A program made the position numbers and the translations under genes. Below the pieces are notes generated by a model. It made no database searches. It saw nothing but the letters and a program-made list of their open reading frames with translations, and had not been told where the DNA came from. A stretch of 9,433 nucleotides of DNA from Saprospiraceae bacterium UBA7687 (GTDB taxonomy: Bacteria > Bacteroidota > Bacteroidia > Chitinophagales > Saprospiraceae): contig DLGT01000115.1 of assembly GCA_002482845.1 (NCBI GenBank), positions 1 to 9,433 of the forward strand, in the 5' to 3' direction. Shown here piece by piece: positions 1-8,825 of the stretch (positions are counted from its first letter, which is position 1; each line of letters opens with the position of its first letter).

Positions 1-118
1 ATAACCTTTTTAGAGTGGACTCATCTAACAAAAAATACACTAAAAAAGTGCCTAGTTAGCAAATTAATAATCACAAAAATAGAAACTTTACTGAATTTTT
101 CAAACTTTTTAATCTCCC
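1..118. other. Non-coding flank downstream of gltD
   Basis: This AT-rich stretch follows the gltD stop codon and holds no supported gene. Two short inverted repeats can be seen. One is TTAGA at 10-14 with TCTAA at 24-28, whose interior also contains GAG/CTC. The other is CACT at 38-41 with AGTG at 47-50 around a five-A loop. Neither is followed by a T-tract in the direction gltD is transcribed, so I do not call an intrinsic terminator. The gltBD transcript may end here or run past the window edge. Confidence 0.5.
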
Positions 119-1582
119 CTACATCACCAAATCACTAACCACCTTCCCTTCCAATTTTGAAACACCCATCAGGTATTTATCTATCGCTCTTGCTGCTTCC
201 CTACCTTCCGAAATAGCCCATACAACAAGGGATTGTCCTCTACGCATATCTCCTGCGGCAAAGACATGGGGAAGATTAGTTTGGTAGTTTTGGGTAGCTA
301 CATTTCCACGATTATCTAGCTCGATGCCTAGCTGATCGATGATGCCTTCTTTTTGCGGATGTAGAAATCCTGCGGCAATAAATACAATTTCACATGGTAT
401 AATCCTTTGGCTACCTGCCACTTCTGTGAAGTCATATCGTTCTTTTTCAGTATCAAATGCCCATGCTATTTCTACGATTTCTAAACCTGTGAGTTGGCCA
501 GTTTCGTTTTTGATAAATCGTTTGGTTTGGATAGACCATTCTCGCTGACAACCTTCTTCGTGCGAACTCGAAGTACGTAGTGTCATTGGCCACAATGGCC
601 ATGGATCTTTGTCTGTTCTGCTCGTGCCTGGTTTTGAAAGTAATTCTATTTGTGTGACGGATGCCGCACCTTGACGATTGGATGTGCCTACACAATCTGC
701 TCCTGTATCTCCACCACCGATGACGATGACATTTTTGCCTTGTACAAAGATATCTGGCAAAGTCTCCATACCTGCATCAATATATTTATTGGACTTTTCT
801 AGGAAATCCATAGCAAAGTGTACACCCACTGCTTCTCTACCTTCGATATTCAGGTCTCTTGGGATGGTACTGCCACCACACAATACAATGGCATCGTGTT
901 TAGCTTCTATTTCCTTGATATCCATGTTGTGCCCCACATCAGCATTACAAACAAAGGTGATTCCAGATTCTTCCATCACCTTGATGCGGCGATCTACTAC
1001 CCACTTTTCTAGTTTGAAATCTGGGATTCCGTACCTTAATAATCCACCTGCTTTTTCATTTCGTTCATACACCGTGACTCGGTGACCTGCTTTATGGAGT
1101 TGCGCTGCAGCTGCCAGTCCGGCAGGTCCCGATCCGATGACGGCAATATGTTTGCCTGATTCTACCCTGTAATTATTGGCCATTACCCAGCCTTGAGCAA
1201 ATGCATGCTCTATGATTTGTTTTTCTATATTTTCTATCGTGACAGGTTGATTATTGATACCCAATACACATGACGCCTCACATGGTGCAGGACAAATTCT
1301 ACCTGTAAATTCTGGAAAATTATTAGTTTCAGACAATATTTGAAAAGCTTCCTGCCAATCTTCCCGATACACAGCATCATTAAAATCTGGTATCAAATTG
1401 CCTAGCGGACAACCGCTATGACAAAAAGGAACACCACAATCCATACATCTTGCCGACTGATTTTTGATCATATCGGGAGCTGTCGGCTGATAGATTTCTT
1501 TATAATCTTGGAGCCGCTCAGCTACACTTCGGGCAGAAAGCACTGCTCTTTGGTATTTCTGAAAACCTTTTGGATCGGACAT
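119..1582 (-). CDS. gltD: Glutamate synthase (NADPH) small (beta) subunit
   Basis: This 487-residue protein is the electron-input subunit of glutamate synthase. It oxidises NADPH at FAD and passes electrons to the large subunit through iron-sulfur clusters in the cytoplasm. The N-terminal ferredoxin-like region has cysteines 46, 49, 54 and 58 (motif CMDCGVPFCHSGC) and a second group at 97, 101 and 105 (CPAPCEASC), the family's cluster-binding pattern. The FAD dinucleotide fold is VIGSGPAG near 148-155, and the NADPH fold is VIGGGDTGAD near 287-296. The C-terminal FAD motif is HVFAAGDMRRGQS. Length is close to E. coli GltD (about 470). The ATG at 1580-1582 gives the expected N-terminus (MSDPKGF), and there is no Shine-Dalgarno sequence. 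It lies 66 nt behind gltB on the same strand, so cotranscription is likely. No key residue appears to be missing. Homologous small subunits serve other enzymes, but adjacency to gltB settles the assignment. Confidence 0.97.
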   Translation of the reverse strand: MSDPKGFQKYQRAVLSARSVAERLQDYKEIYQPTAPDMIKNQSARCMDCGVPFCHSGCPLGNLIPDFNDAVYREDWQEAFQILSETNNFPEFTGRICPAPCEASCVLGINNQPVTIENIEKQIIEHAFAQGWVMANNYRVESGKHIAVIGSGPAGLAAAAQLHKAGHRVTVYERNEKAGGLLRYGIPDFKLEKWVVDRRIKVMEESGITFVCNADVGHNMDIKEIEAKHDAIVLCGGSTIPRDLNIEGREAVGVHFAMDFLEKSNKYIDAGMETLPDIFVQGKNVIVIGGGDTGADCVGTSNRQGAASVTQIELLSKPGTSRTDKDPWPLWPMTLRTSSSHEEGCQREWSIQTKRFIKNETGQLTGLEIVEIAWAFDTEKERYDFTEVAGSQRIIPCEIVFIAAGFLHPQKEGIIDQLGIELDNRGNVATQNYQTNLPHVFAAGDMRRGQSLVVWAISEGREAARAIDKYLMGVSKLEGKVVSDLVM

Positions 1583-1617
1583 TTTTTAGATATTAGGTAT
1601 GAGAGATGAGTTATGAG
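1583..1617 (-). repeat. Five degenerate 7-bp tandem units in the gltB-gltD spacer
   Basis: Read on the coding (minus) strand, the 35 nt directly before the gltD ATG split into five heptads: CTCATAA, CTCATCT, CTCATAC, CTAATAT and CTAAAAA. Every unit begins CT, and the fourth base is A in all five. The last unit abuts the start codon. The array replaces the place where a ribosome-binding site would sit in other phyla. The repeat is seen directly; any effect on gltD translation is inference. Confidence 0.6.
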
Positions 1618-1648
1618 ATGTTATCAAGTTGATGTTACAAAACTTTGG

Positions 1649-4600
1649 CTATTGAGGCCTTTGACTTACGATTTCAGAAAGTCCTTCCATTTTTATAGGC
1701 TGTGTCACGACTTTAGCGTGAGAAGGATTTAGGATGGGTTGAACCTTTACCACACTTTTTCTTTCCAATATGGCTTTGTATTCTATGGGCATAACCTTGC
1801 TGAATCTTCTTTTGCTAACTTCCCATTCATTAAGAATCTCCAAAGCAGCCATAGAACCTGTATATCTGAAATGATCTCTCAATTGTTCCTTAACGACGGC
1901 ATCGTCCGCTTCTGACATGGCATCCAAGATGACCATCTCCAGATTGAGTACTTGATTCAACTCGACTTTTTGATCAAATACATACGCGATGCCACCACTC
2001 ATACCTGCCGCAAAATTCCTACCTACAGTTCCCAAGATGGTCACCGTGCCACCCGTCATATATTCACAAGCATTATCTCCAACACCTTCTACTACAGCAG
2101 ATGCGCCTGAATTACGAACTGCAAATCGCTGCCCTGCCCTACCCTTGATAAATACTTGACCAGATGTGGCACCGAATAAGGCAACATTACCTACGATGAT
2201 ATTATCTGATGGCTCACCACCAAAAGCTCTGTCAGGCGTAATGATCAATGTGGCACCACTCAAACCTTTACCAAAGTAATCATTGGCTTCACCTTCCAAA
2301 ATAAAATGGAGACCCTTGATACCAAAAGCGCCAAAACTCTGACCCGCTGACCCCTTAAATCGATAATCCAATGAACCATTTGGTAGCCCTTCAGCCCCGT
2401 ACTTTTGGGCAATATTTCCTGATAACATCGTACCTACGGATCGGTCCGTACTAGTGATCTGAAATACACTATTTATCATTACTCTATCTTTTATAGCTAG
2501 CTCGGAATATTGGATGAGTTTTCTGTCCAATACTTGGTCTATGCCGTGGTCTTGTGCGATTGATTTATATGGCTTGTGTGCGTCATCTGCTTCAGGTCTG
2601 AACAGAATCGGAGATAAATCCAGCTGTCTGTATTTCCAATATTTGTCTGATACATCGTAGGTCATCATATCCGATCTGCCCACCATCTCATCTACGGTAC
2701 GAAAGCCGAGATCAGCCATGATTTCTCTCAATTCCATGGCTAGGAAAGTGAAATAATTGATCAAATATTCGACTTTACCATCGTATTTTGCTCGCAGTGT
2801 TTCGTCTTGTGTAGCGATGCCTACGGGACATGTATTGAGATGACATTTACGCATCAGAATACATCCACTCACGACCAATGCTGCCGTAGCTATACCCCAT
2901 TCTTCTGCGCCCAACATAGTAGCTACCGCCATATCTTTGGCCGAGCGGATTTGTCCATCTGTTTGTAAGGTGACACGATCACGGAGTTTGTTTTTGACCA
3001 ACGTTTGATGTGTTTCTGCCAAACCTAATTCCCAAGGAATACCAGCGTGCATGATAGAACTCAAAGGTGATGCACCTGTACCACCATCAAATCCAGATAT
3101 CAGAATGTGGTCTGCATGGGCTTTAGCTACACCCGAAGCTATGATACCGACACCGGCTTTGGCCACGAGTTTGACACTGATACGTGATTTGGGATTGGCA
3201 TTTTTTAGATCAAAAATCAATTGTGCCAAATCTTCTATCGAATATATATCGTGATGTGGTGGCGGTGATATCAGACCTACACCTTCTGTGGAGTGACGAA
3301 TGCGTGCAATATTGGCATCTACCTTGTGTCCGGGCAACTGACCACCTTCACCAGGTTTGGCACCTTGGGCCATTTTTATTTGTATCTCGTCAGCATTATT
3401 CAAGTATTCGATCGTGACGCCAAATCTTCCAGAAGCTACTTGTTTGATGGCTGAGCGAGTGGAGTCACCATTTGGCAGTTTTTTGTATCTGCGTGCATCT
3501 TCGCCACCTTCACCACTATTGCTTTTGCCACCAATACGATTCATGGCGATGGCAAGTGTGGTGTGTGCTTCTTCGGAGATGGACCCAAAAGACATGGCAC
3601 CTGTAGCAAATCGACGCATGATTTTTTCTATTGGTTCTACTTCGTCTAATGGTATCGATTGTCCTACTTTAAAGTCAAACAAACTCCTGAGCGTACATGC
3701 TCGAGTAGATTGGTCATTGACTTCCGCAGTGTATTTTTTAAAGGTGGCATAATTATTTGTTTTGGTAGCGTGTTGCAACAAATGGACAGAGGTGGGATTA
3801 AAAAGATGGTACTCACCTCGTTGTTTCCATTGAAATTTTCCTGATTCTGTTAAGGAATCTTTACCTAGGCTGAAGGCCATAAAATGTTTGTGTAATTGTT
3901 CTTTGGCGAGCATCTCGAAGGTCATGCCTCCTATCCTACTCACTGCACCTTTAAAACAAATATCCATCACTTCTTTATGAATACCTAGCGCTTCGAAGGT
4001 TTGGGCTGCTTTGTATGAATTGACAGTAGAAATGCCGAGTTTGGACATAATTTTTAGTAATCCACTGTCTATCGCTTTGAGATAATTTTTGATAGCTGTC
4101 TTAGGTTCTTGTGCTTTTTCAACAGCTATATTTTGAATGGTGTTGATAGTCAAAGAAGGATAAACAGCATCGGCACCGAAGGACAATAAACAAGCTACGT
4201 GGTGTGCTTCGATGATATCGCCACCATTTACCACGAGAGAAACCCTTCTACGCAATCCATTGGTTATCAAATGATGGTGAATAGCCCCAACAATCATCAT
4301 AGATGGAATGGCCGCTTTACCTTCAGCAATATCGGTATTATTGATCACCAAAATATCTGTGCCTGCTTTGACATGATTAGCCGCTTCTTCACAAAGCGAA
4401 AGGATACTTTTTTGCAAATGCCCTTCATTGTCTGCTTTGAAAATTGCTTGAATGAATCCTACTTTATACCCTATACTTGGACTGTTTAGTACTTTTAGAT
4501 ACTTTGATTTATCCAAGACAGGTGAAGTCAGAAATATCTTTTTGGCATTTTCTGGTTTTATGGTCAGAATATCTCCTTCACTGCCAAGGTAACAGTCCAA

Positions 4601-6223
4601 TGTCATATAGAACTTTTCCCGCAAAGGGTCGATAGGTGGATTGGTAACTTGTGCAAATTCTTGTTTGAAATAGTTGCTAATATGTTGTGCTTGCATCGAC
4701 AATACTGCCAATGGAATATCCGATCCCATAGAACTCAAAGGTTCATATCCCGATGCCATCATCGAAGCTAGGATAATATCTCGATCCTCCTTGGTATGTC
4801 CGTGCGCTATTTGTTGGGTCAATAGGTCTAGATTACATTCATCATCAATACTTGCTTCTTGTATCCGGTCTATTGGCGTTTGGTATGTGTCATTCCATTT
4901 TCCGTAAGGATATCGCTGACAAATTATGGCTTTTAGCTCTTCATCGCCTACGATTTTGCCTTGATCTAGATCTGCTATCAATATTTTGCCGGGACTTAGA
5001 TTGGCTTTATAGACGATATTTTCTTGTGGCAATGCTAGTACACCTGACTCTGAAGCCAAGATCAATCTGTCATCATTAGTCAGACAATATTTGGATGGTC
5101 GTAGGCCATTTCTATCCACTGTCGCACCTACCAACACACCATCAGAAAAACAAAAAGATGCAGGTCCATCCCACGGCTCCATGAGTGGTTCGTAATATTT
5201 GTAAAAATCTTTTTTGTAAGAAGCCATATTTTCATCATTTTGAAAAGCTTCAGGTATCATCATCATCAATGCGTGTGGCATACTGTATCCACTCCTAAAC
5301 AAAAACTCTAAAACGGCATCAAAGTTGCCACTATCCGAAAGCGAAGGGCTACAGACAGGCAACAATTTTTTCAGGTCTTCTTCACTAAATATATCAGAAA
5401 CTAGATCCTTTTCTCTAGCTGTCCACCAGTTGACATTGCCTTTTACAGTATTGATTTCACCATTGTGGGCGATACATCGGAATGGTTGTGCGAGCTTCCA
5501 CTTGGGCACGGTATTGGTAGAAAATCTGGAGTGGACCAAAGCGATGGCAGATGTATAATCATCATCACTCAAATCCGGAAAATATTGTCGCACTTGCGAT
5601 GCTGTAAGTTGACCTTTGTAGATGATAGTAAGGCTCGAAAACGAAGCAAAATAAAAGACTTCTTTTAGGAATGGAAACGAACGTACCACATTACGCACTA
5701 GATGATTGCGCAGCACATACAATCTCCGCTCCAGATCTTTTCTGATTACACCATGCTGAATAGGTTGCACAAAAAGCTGCACCATCTTGGGTTCGGTAGC
5801 CAATGCACTAGCACCTATCATGCTATTATCTACAGGAACTTCTCTGATAAAAAGCAGCTTAAAATAATTTTGTTCCAATATCTGATCTAGAATATTCAGA
5901 ATCTCTTCGTTGAGATCGGTATCTTTTGGTAGAAACAAAAATCCCACAGCATATCCTCCTGCATCTGGCAATTGATAACCATTGTCAAGTGCATATTTAC
6001 AAAATAGATCATGGGGAATCTGTGTGAGTATGCCTGCTCCATCACCTGTATTTTCTTCACAACCACAAGCGCCACGGTGCTCCATATTTTCAAGCATGGT
6101 GAGGGCATCACGCACGATCATTGATGATTTTTCAGACTTGAGCTGAGCGATGAGTCCTATGCCGCAAGCATCCTTTTCGTATTCGGGTAGGTAAAGACTC
6201 TGGTCATATTCAAAAGCTGACAT
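1649..6223 (-). CDS. gltB: Glutamate synthase (NADPH) large (alpha) subunit
   Basis: This 1524-residue protein is the catalytic subunit of glutamate synthase. It hydrolyses glutamine, channels the ammonia to 2-oxoglutarate and reduces the imine to glutamate at FMN. The class II amidotransferase nucleophile is Cys20 (KDACGIG), so a 19-residue propeptide should be removed. The same domain carries EHRGACG, NTGDGAG and a substrate-site segment near 234-262 (STNTVPKW, HNGEINT). The central domain includes NPPIDPLREKF. The FMN/synthase domain covers roughly 830-1220 and contains MAQGAKPGEGGQLPG from residue 951 and ISGFDGGTGASPLSS. The 3Fe-4S ligands are Cys1121, Cys1127 and Cys1132 (CILMRKCHLNTC), the usual C-x5-C-x4-C spacing. 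The C-terminal glycine-rich beta-helix (GXGXG) domain spans about 1318-1416. Full length and intact for the bacterial family (about 1480-1530). The ATG at 6221-6223 places the nucleophile correctly. gltD follows after 66 nt. Confidence 0.98.
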   Translation of the reverse strand: MSAFEYDQSLYLPEYEKDACGIGLIAQLKSEKSSMIVRDALTMLENMEHRGACGCEENTGDGAGILTQIPHDLFCKYALDNGYQLPDAGGYAVGFLFLPKDTDLNEEILNILDQILEQNYFKLLFIREVPVDNSMIGASALATEPKMVQLFVQPIQHGVIRKDLERRLYVLRNHLVRNVVRSFPFLKEVFYFASFSSLTIIYKGQLTASQVRQYFPDLSDDDYTSAIALVHSRFSTNTVPKWKLAQPFRCIAHNGEINTVKGNVNWWTAREKDLVSDIFSEEDLKKLLPVCSPSLSDSGNFDAVLEFLFRSGYSMPHALMMMIPEAFQNDENMASYKKDFYKYYEPLMEPWDGPASFCFSDGVLVGATVDRNGLRPSKYCLTNDDRLILASESGVLALPQENIVYKANLSPGKILIADLDQGKIVGDEELKAIICQRYPYGKWNDTYQTPIDRIQEASIDDECNLDLLTQQIAHGHTKEDRDIILASMMASGYEPLSSMGSDIPLAVLSMQAQHISNYFKQEFAQVTNPPIDPLREKFYMTLDCYLGSEGDILTIKPENAKKIFLTSPVLDKSKYLKVLNSPSIGYKVGFIQAIFKADNEGHLQKSILSLCEEAANHVKAGTDILVINNTDIAEGKAAIPSMMIVGAIHHHLITNGLRRRVSLVVNGGDIIEAHHVACLLSFGADAVYPSLTINTIQNIAVEKAQEPKTAIKNYLKAIDSGLLKIMSKLGISTVNSYKAAQTFEALGIHKEVMDICFKGAVSRIGGMTFEMLAKEQLHKHFMAFSLGKDSLTESGKFQWKQRGEYHLFNPTSVHLLQHATKTNNYATFKKYTAEVNDQSTRACTLRSLFDFKVGQSIPLDEVEPIEKIMRRFATGAMSFGSISEEAHTTLAIAMNRIGGKSNSGEGGEDARRYKKLPNGDSTRSAIKQVASGRFGVTIEYLNNADEIQIKMAQGAKPGEGGQLPGHKVDANIARIRHSTEGVGLISPPPHHDIYSIEDLAQLIFDLKNANPKSRISVKLVAKAGVGIIASGVAKAHADHILISGFDGGTGASPLSSIMHAGIPWELGLAETHQTLVKNKLRDRVTLQTDGQIRSAKDMAVATMLGAEEWGIATAALVVSGCILMRKCHLNTCPVGIATQDETLRAKYDGKVEYLINYFTFLAMELREIMADLGFRTVDEMVGRSDMMTYDVSDKYWKYRQLDLSPILFRPEADDAHKPYKSIAQDHGIDQVLDRKLIQYSELAIKDRVMINSVFQITSTDRSVGTMLSGNIAQKYGAEGLPNGSLDYRFKGSAGQSFGAFGIKGLHFILEGEANDYFGKGLSGATLIITPDRAFGGEPSDNIIVGNVALFGATSGQVFIKGRAGQRFAVRNSGASAVVEGVGDNACEYMTGGTVTILGTVGRNFAAGMSGGIAYVFDQKVELNQVLNLEMVILDAMSEADDAVVKEQLRDHFRYTGSMAALEILNEWEVSKRRFSKVMPIEYKAILERKSVVKVQPILNPSHAKVVTQPIKMEGLSEIVSQRPQ

Positions 6224-6411
6224 ATTTAATATTTTAATCGTTCAAAATACATCAATCCGAATTTTATTGCTTGTGACTGATGATAAGAGTACAATTTTAT
6301 ATTACATTTACCACATAATACGATAGATTTAAAATATAAATGTCATATTCACCAATAAACTAAATGAAATAGTACACTGTTTATCAATTGTTTAGGTACA
6401 AAAGTCATGTT
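6224..6411. promoter_or_regulatory. Divergent intergenic region, gltB versus the helical-protein gene
   Basis: These 188 nt should carry the promoters of both divergent genes. I found no exact TAnnTTTG element for either. Near-matches are TATTTTG on the minus strand (6243-6249, one base short of the consensus spacing), which would give gltB a short leader, and TAGATTTA on the plus strand (6324-6331, one mismatch) for the other gene; neither has a well-placed upstream TTG. AATAT at 6333-6337 and ATATT at 6345-6349 form a small inverted repeat. No Shine-Dalgarno sequence precedes either start. The placement of promoters is inferred from gene orientation. Confidence 0.4.
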
Positions 6412-7905
6412 ATGCCCATATCGCAATCGGATCAGCTCTTTAATCTCGTAAAATCGCTCACCAAAGCAGAAAAACGAAATTTCACCTTTTATTCTACCAG
6501 AATTCAGGATGCCGATACATTGAAATATATACACCTATTCGAATTGCTCGATAAACAAAAAGTACTCGACGAAAACCAAATCTTAGCCAAACTCAAAGAC
6601 GTAGATAAAACCCAATATTCTAACCTCAAACGCCACCTATACAAACAACTCATGGTCAGTCTTCGTATGATACACATACAAAAAAAGACCGACATCCAAG
6701 TGCGCGAATACCTCGACTACGTAGATATCCTTTACGGAAAAGGACTCTACATCCAAAGTCTAAAAATCCTAGATAAAGCCAAAGCACTCGCCGAAAAATC
6801 CAATAATGATCTTCTTTCTCTCGCCATTTTAGAGACAGAAAAAAATATAGAATCGAGACACATCACCAGAAGTGGGACCGACATCGTACCCGATCTTATA
6901 GAAAAAAGTGTCGCCAAAATAAAAACCATAGAAGGCGTCACCAAACTATCCAATATCCGTATCCTCCTGCATAGTCATTACATCAAAAATGGCCACGTCA
7001 AAAATCAGGAAGAACTAGATGCCTTCACCTCAGAATATGCTTGGGTGCGAGATTATAACCAAGACACGACCCTATCCTATTACGAAAAAATCTACCTCTA
7101 TCAGTCGTTAGTATGGTACTACTACATCGTACTAGACTTCGAGAATTGTCTCATCAATGCCGAACATTGGGTAGCCCTTTTTAACGAGTCGCCAGAACTA
7201 ATCAATGAAGATCCCGATCTCTACATGCGTGGCTACCACTACATACTCACGTGTGCGTATAATCTCAAATATACCGAAAAATACACCAAATACCTAGACG
7301 AACTCGAAGACTTCCGCAACGAGCGATACGGACAGTTCAATAATAACTCGCAGATCATTTCCTTCCTATACGTTCACTATGGACGTCTTAACAAATACTT
7401 CCTATCTGAGCAGTACAGCGAAGGACTCAAAGTAATCCCATCTACCTTAAAACGCCTACAAAAATACAAGTACAAACTCGATGCTCACCGTGTCCTAGTA
7501 TTCTACTTCAAAATTGCATGGATGCACCTCATGGCAGGCGACAATACCACAGCCATCAAGTATCTCAATCAGATATTTAACATGGAAGTAGGCTCCCTCC
7601 GAGAAGACATCCAAGGCTACAGCCAACTCATGTTCCTAATGGCGCACTACGATGCTGGGAATTACGAGATCATGGAATACCTAGTAAAAGGTGCCAAACA
7701 GTTTTTTGACAAGATGCACGAGACCAATACGCTTCAGATCAAGACCCTAGCATTTTTCCGCAAGGTAGTGAAGCTACCTATCAGCGACCGCAAGAAATTT
7801 ATACAGCAGTTTTACCACGACCTACAAGCCCTAGAGCAAGACATCTTCGAGCAACGGTCTATGTTGTATTTGGATATTATTAAATGGTTGGGGAGGAAGG
7901 TGTGA
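6412..7905 (+). CDS. Conserved Bacteroidota helical (TPR-like) protein of unknown function
   Basis: I do not know a function for this 497-residue protein. It has no signal peptide or membrane segment and should be cytoplasmic. It looks almost wholly alpha-helical, with many Leu/Tyr/Lys-rich amphipathic stretches. Residues about 104-134 (YGKGLYIQSLKILDKAKALA) and a later stretch, AWMHLMAGDNTTAIKYLNQIF, have the spacing of tetratricopeptide helices. The N-terminus (MPISQSDQLFNLVKSLTKAEKRNF) and the segment TQYSNLKRHLYKQLMVSLR resemble a hypothetical family I recall from Bacteroidota, often annotated as TPR or hypothetical. The ATG at 6412 is preferred to an in-frame TTG at 6388, because the extra eight residues do not resemble the family. 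The gene diverges from gltB and converges with the lipoprotein gene 11 nt away. It uses many C-ending codons (CTC, GAC, TAC, AAC, ATC), unlike gltB. A scaffold or protein-binding role is only a guess from the fold. Confidence 0.9.
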   Translation: MPISQSDQLFNLVKSLTKAEKRNFTFYSTRIQDADTLKYIHLFELLDKQKVLDENQILAKLKDVDKTQYSNLKRHLYKQLMVSLRMIHIQKKTDIQVREYLDYVDILYGKGLYIQSLKILDKAKALAEKSNNDLLSLAILETEKNIESRHITRSGTDIVPDLIEKSVAKIKTIEGVTKLSNIRILLHSHYIKNGHVKNQEELDAFTSEYAWVRDYNQDTTLSYYEKIYLYQSLVWYYYIVLDFENCLINAEHWVALFNESPELINEDPDLYMRGYHYILTCAYNLKYTEKYTKYLDELEDFRNERYGQFNNNSQIISFLYVHYGRLNKYFLSEQYSEGLKVIPSTLKRLQKYKYKLDAHRVLVFYFKIAWMHLMAGDNTTAIKYLNQIFNMEVGSLREDIQGYSQLMFLMAHYDAGNYEIMEYLVKGAKQFFDKMHETNTLQIKTLAFFRKVVKLPISDRKKFIQQFYHDLQALEQDIFEQRSMLYLDIIKWLGRKV

Positions 7906-7927
7906 AAAGTATCTCTTCACTCCAACC
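7886..7927. terminator. Candidate bidirectional hairpin between convergent genes
   Basis: GGTGTGAA at 7899-7906 can pair with TTCACTCC at 7916-7923 around a 9-nt loop, with one T:T mismatch. An alternative outer stem pairs GGTTGG (7886-7891) with CCAACC (7922-7927). The inner stem contains both stop codons: TGA at 7903-7905 on the plus strand and the complement of TGA at 7917-7919. There is no clean T-tract on either side, so it is not a textbook intrinsic terminator. The pairing is visible; the terminator role is inferred from its position. Confidence 0.35.
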
Positions 7928-8801
7928 TAAACGTAACAGGCAACGTATACAACACTCTCACAGGTTTCTCATTTTTGTATCCGGGATTCCATGGGGGCAT
8001 ATTGGTTATTACTCTGGTGACTTCGTCTTTTATGCTTTGGCAGATGCCTCTTATCACTTTGACATCGACTACACTCCCATCTTTGTCTATGGTAAACTGT
8101 GCTATGGCTTCACCTGAAACATCATTTTCTCGAGCTTGTCTTGGATATCTCAGACTTTTATAGACATATTGCAGCATAGTTTGATCTGTACATTTTTTCC
8201 TTTCTACTAGATTTTCTTCCATGCAAGAAGCTATCATAGGCAATACTTCTTTGACCGTTATTTTCGTCTTTTGCCTTGTCTCAGAGAGTATAGTGTCCGC
8301 ACGGTACAGCCCTTCATTCACTACCATACCAAGCGAGTCATACTCTATGAATGGACCATCTTTCTGGTTATTTGTGTAATGATAAATGGCAGATAATTCT
8401 CCTTTTTTATTTATTTGCTTCCACGCTCCTTCTTTTTTTCCTTCGTTGTACATGCCCTTACTACTACCTATGTACCATTCTCCCACTTCTTTTCCATCTT
8501 TATATTGACCTTCGGCTACGAGTGTACCGTCATCATACCATTCTTTGTACGGACCATTTTTTTGTTTAGTCACTTTATCATATTGATAATAAAGAGTCAT
8601 CTGTCCCGTCTCAGGAAAAAACTGTCGAAAGACATGGCTTCCATCTAGCTTCCTGGAGATTACAGTGTGGTAATTCGTTAATACTTCTCTTTCGTCACTA
8701 TCCAAAAACCTATTGTACTTACCCTTAAACGTTGGTATCTGTGACACATGGCAAGATGAGATCATAGTTAGTGTAATGATGCAAAAAAGTAAATTCTTCA
8801 T
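7917..8801 (-). CDS. Lipoprotein with MORN-type repeats and a TonB C-terminal domain
   Basis: This 294-residue predicted lipoprotein starts at the ATG at 8799-8801. An in-frame TTG at 8817-8819 lies inside the likely promoter and would put six residues before the signal peptide, so it is rejected. Residues 1-17 form a lipoprotein signal (MKNLLFCIITLTMISSC) with lipobox ISSC and Cys17 as the lipidation site. Residues about 83-165 hold degenerate MORN/YwqK-type repeats (GPYKEWYDDGTLVAEGQYKDG, then GEWY, EGAWKQ and DGPFIEYDSLG). Residues about 204-294 match the TonB C-terminal domain, with LRYPRQA, GEAIAQFTIDKDGSV, VKVIRG, MPPWNPG and LPVTFRLE. It lacks the N-terminal membrane helix and proline-rich linker of true TonB, so energy transduction from ExbB/ExbD is unlikely. 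A structural or binding role at the cell envelope is inferred. Such combinations are common as 'energy transducer TonB' annotations in Bacteroidota. It appears monocistronic. Confidence 0.92.
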   Translation of the reverse strand: MKNLLFCIITLTMISSCHVSQIPTFKGKYNRFLDSDEREVLTNYHTVISRKLDGSHVFRQFFPETGQMTLYYQYDKVTKQKNGPYKEWYDDGTLVAEGQYKDGKEVGEWYIGSSKGMYNEGKKEGAWKQINKKGELSAIYHYTNNQKDGPFIEYDSLGMVVNEGLYRADTILSETRQKTKITVKEVLPMIASCMEENLVERKKCTDQTMLQYVYKSLRYPRQARENDVSGEAIAQFTIDKDGSVVDVKVIRGICQSIKDEVTRVITNMPPWNPGYKNEKPVRVLYTLPVTFRLE

Positions 8802-8816
8802 GATCCAAATTTTGCA

Positions 8817-8824
8817 CAAATATA
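8817..8824 (-). promoter_or_regulatory. Bacteroidota-type -7 element for the lipoprotein gene
   Basis: The minus strand reads TATATTTG, an exact match to the Bacteroidota -7 consensus TAnnTTTG, 15 nt before the chosen ATG. The upstream -33 TTG is replaced by TTA at 8846-8848, 21 nt away, so the match is partial. A start of transcription near 8811 would leave a leader of about 10 nt, which is typical when no Shine-Dalgarno sequence is used. In such AT-rich DNA a chance match is possible. Confidence 0.45.
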
Positions 8825-8825
8825 A

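Noticed and set aside
10..50. Intrinsic terminator for gltBD
   Set aside because: The two small hairpins are weak, and no T-tract follows either of them on the minus strand.
6388..6411. TTG start adding eight residues to the helical protein
   Set aside because: The residues (FRYKSHV) do not fit the family N-terminus as I recall it, and an ATG follows at 6412 with a plausible MPISQSDQ start.
7917..8801. Canonical TonB energy transducer
   Set aside because: There is no N-terminal membrane helix with the ExbB-contacting pattern and no proline-rich linker; the N-terminus is a lipoprotein signal.
8802..8819. TTG start adding six residues to the lipoprotein
   Set aside because: It would lie within the candidate -7 element and spoil a well-formed lipoprotein signal peptide that begins at the ATG at 8801.
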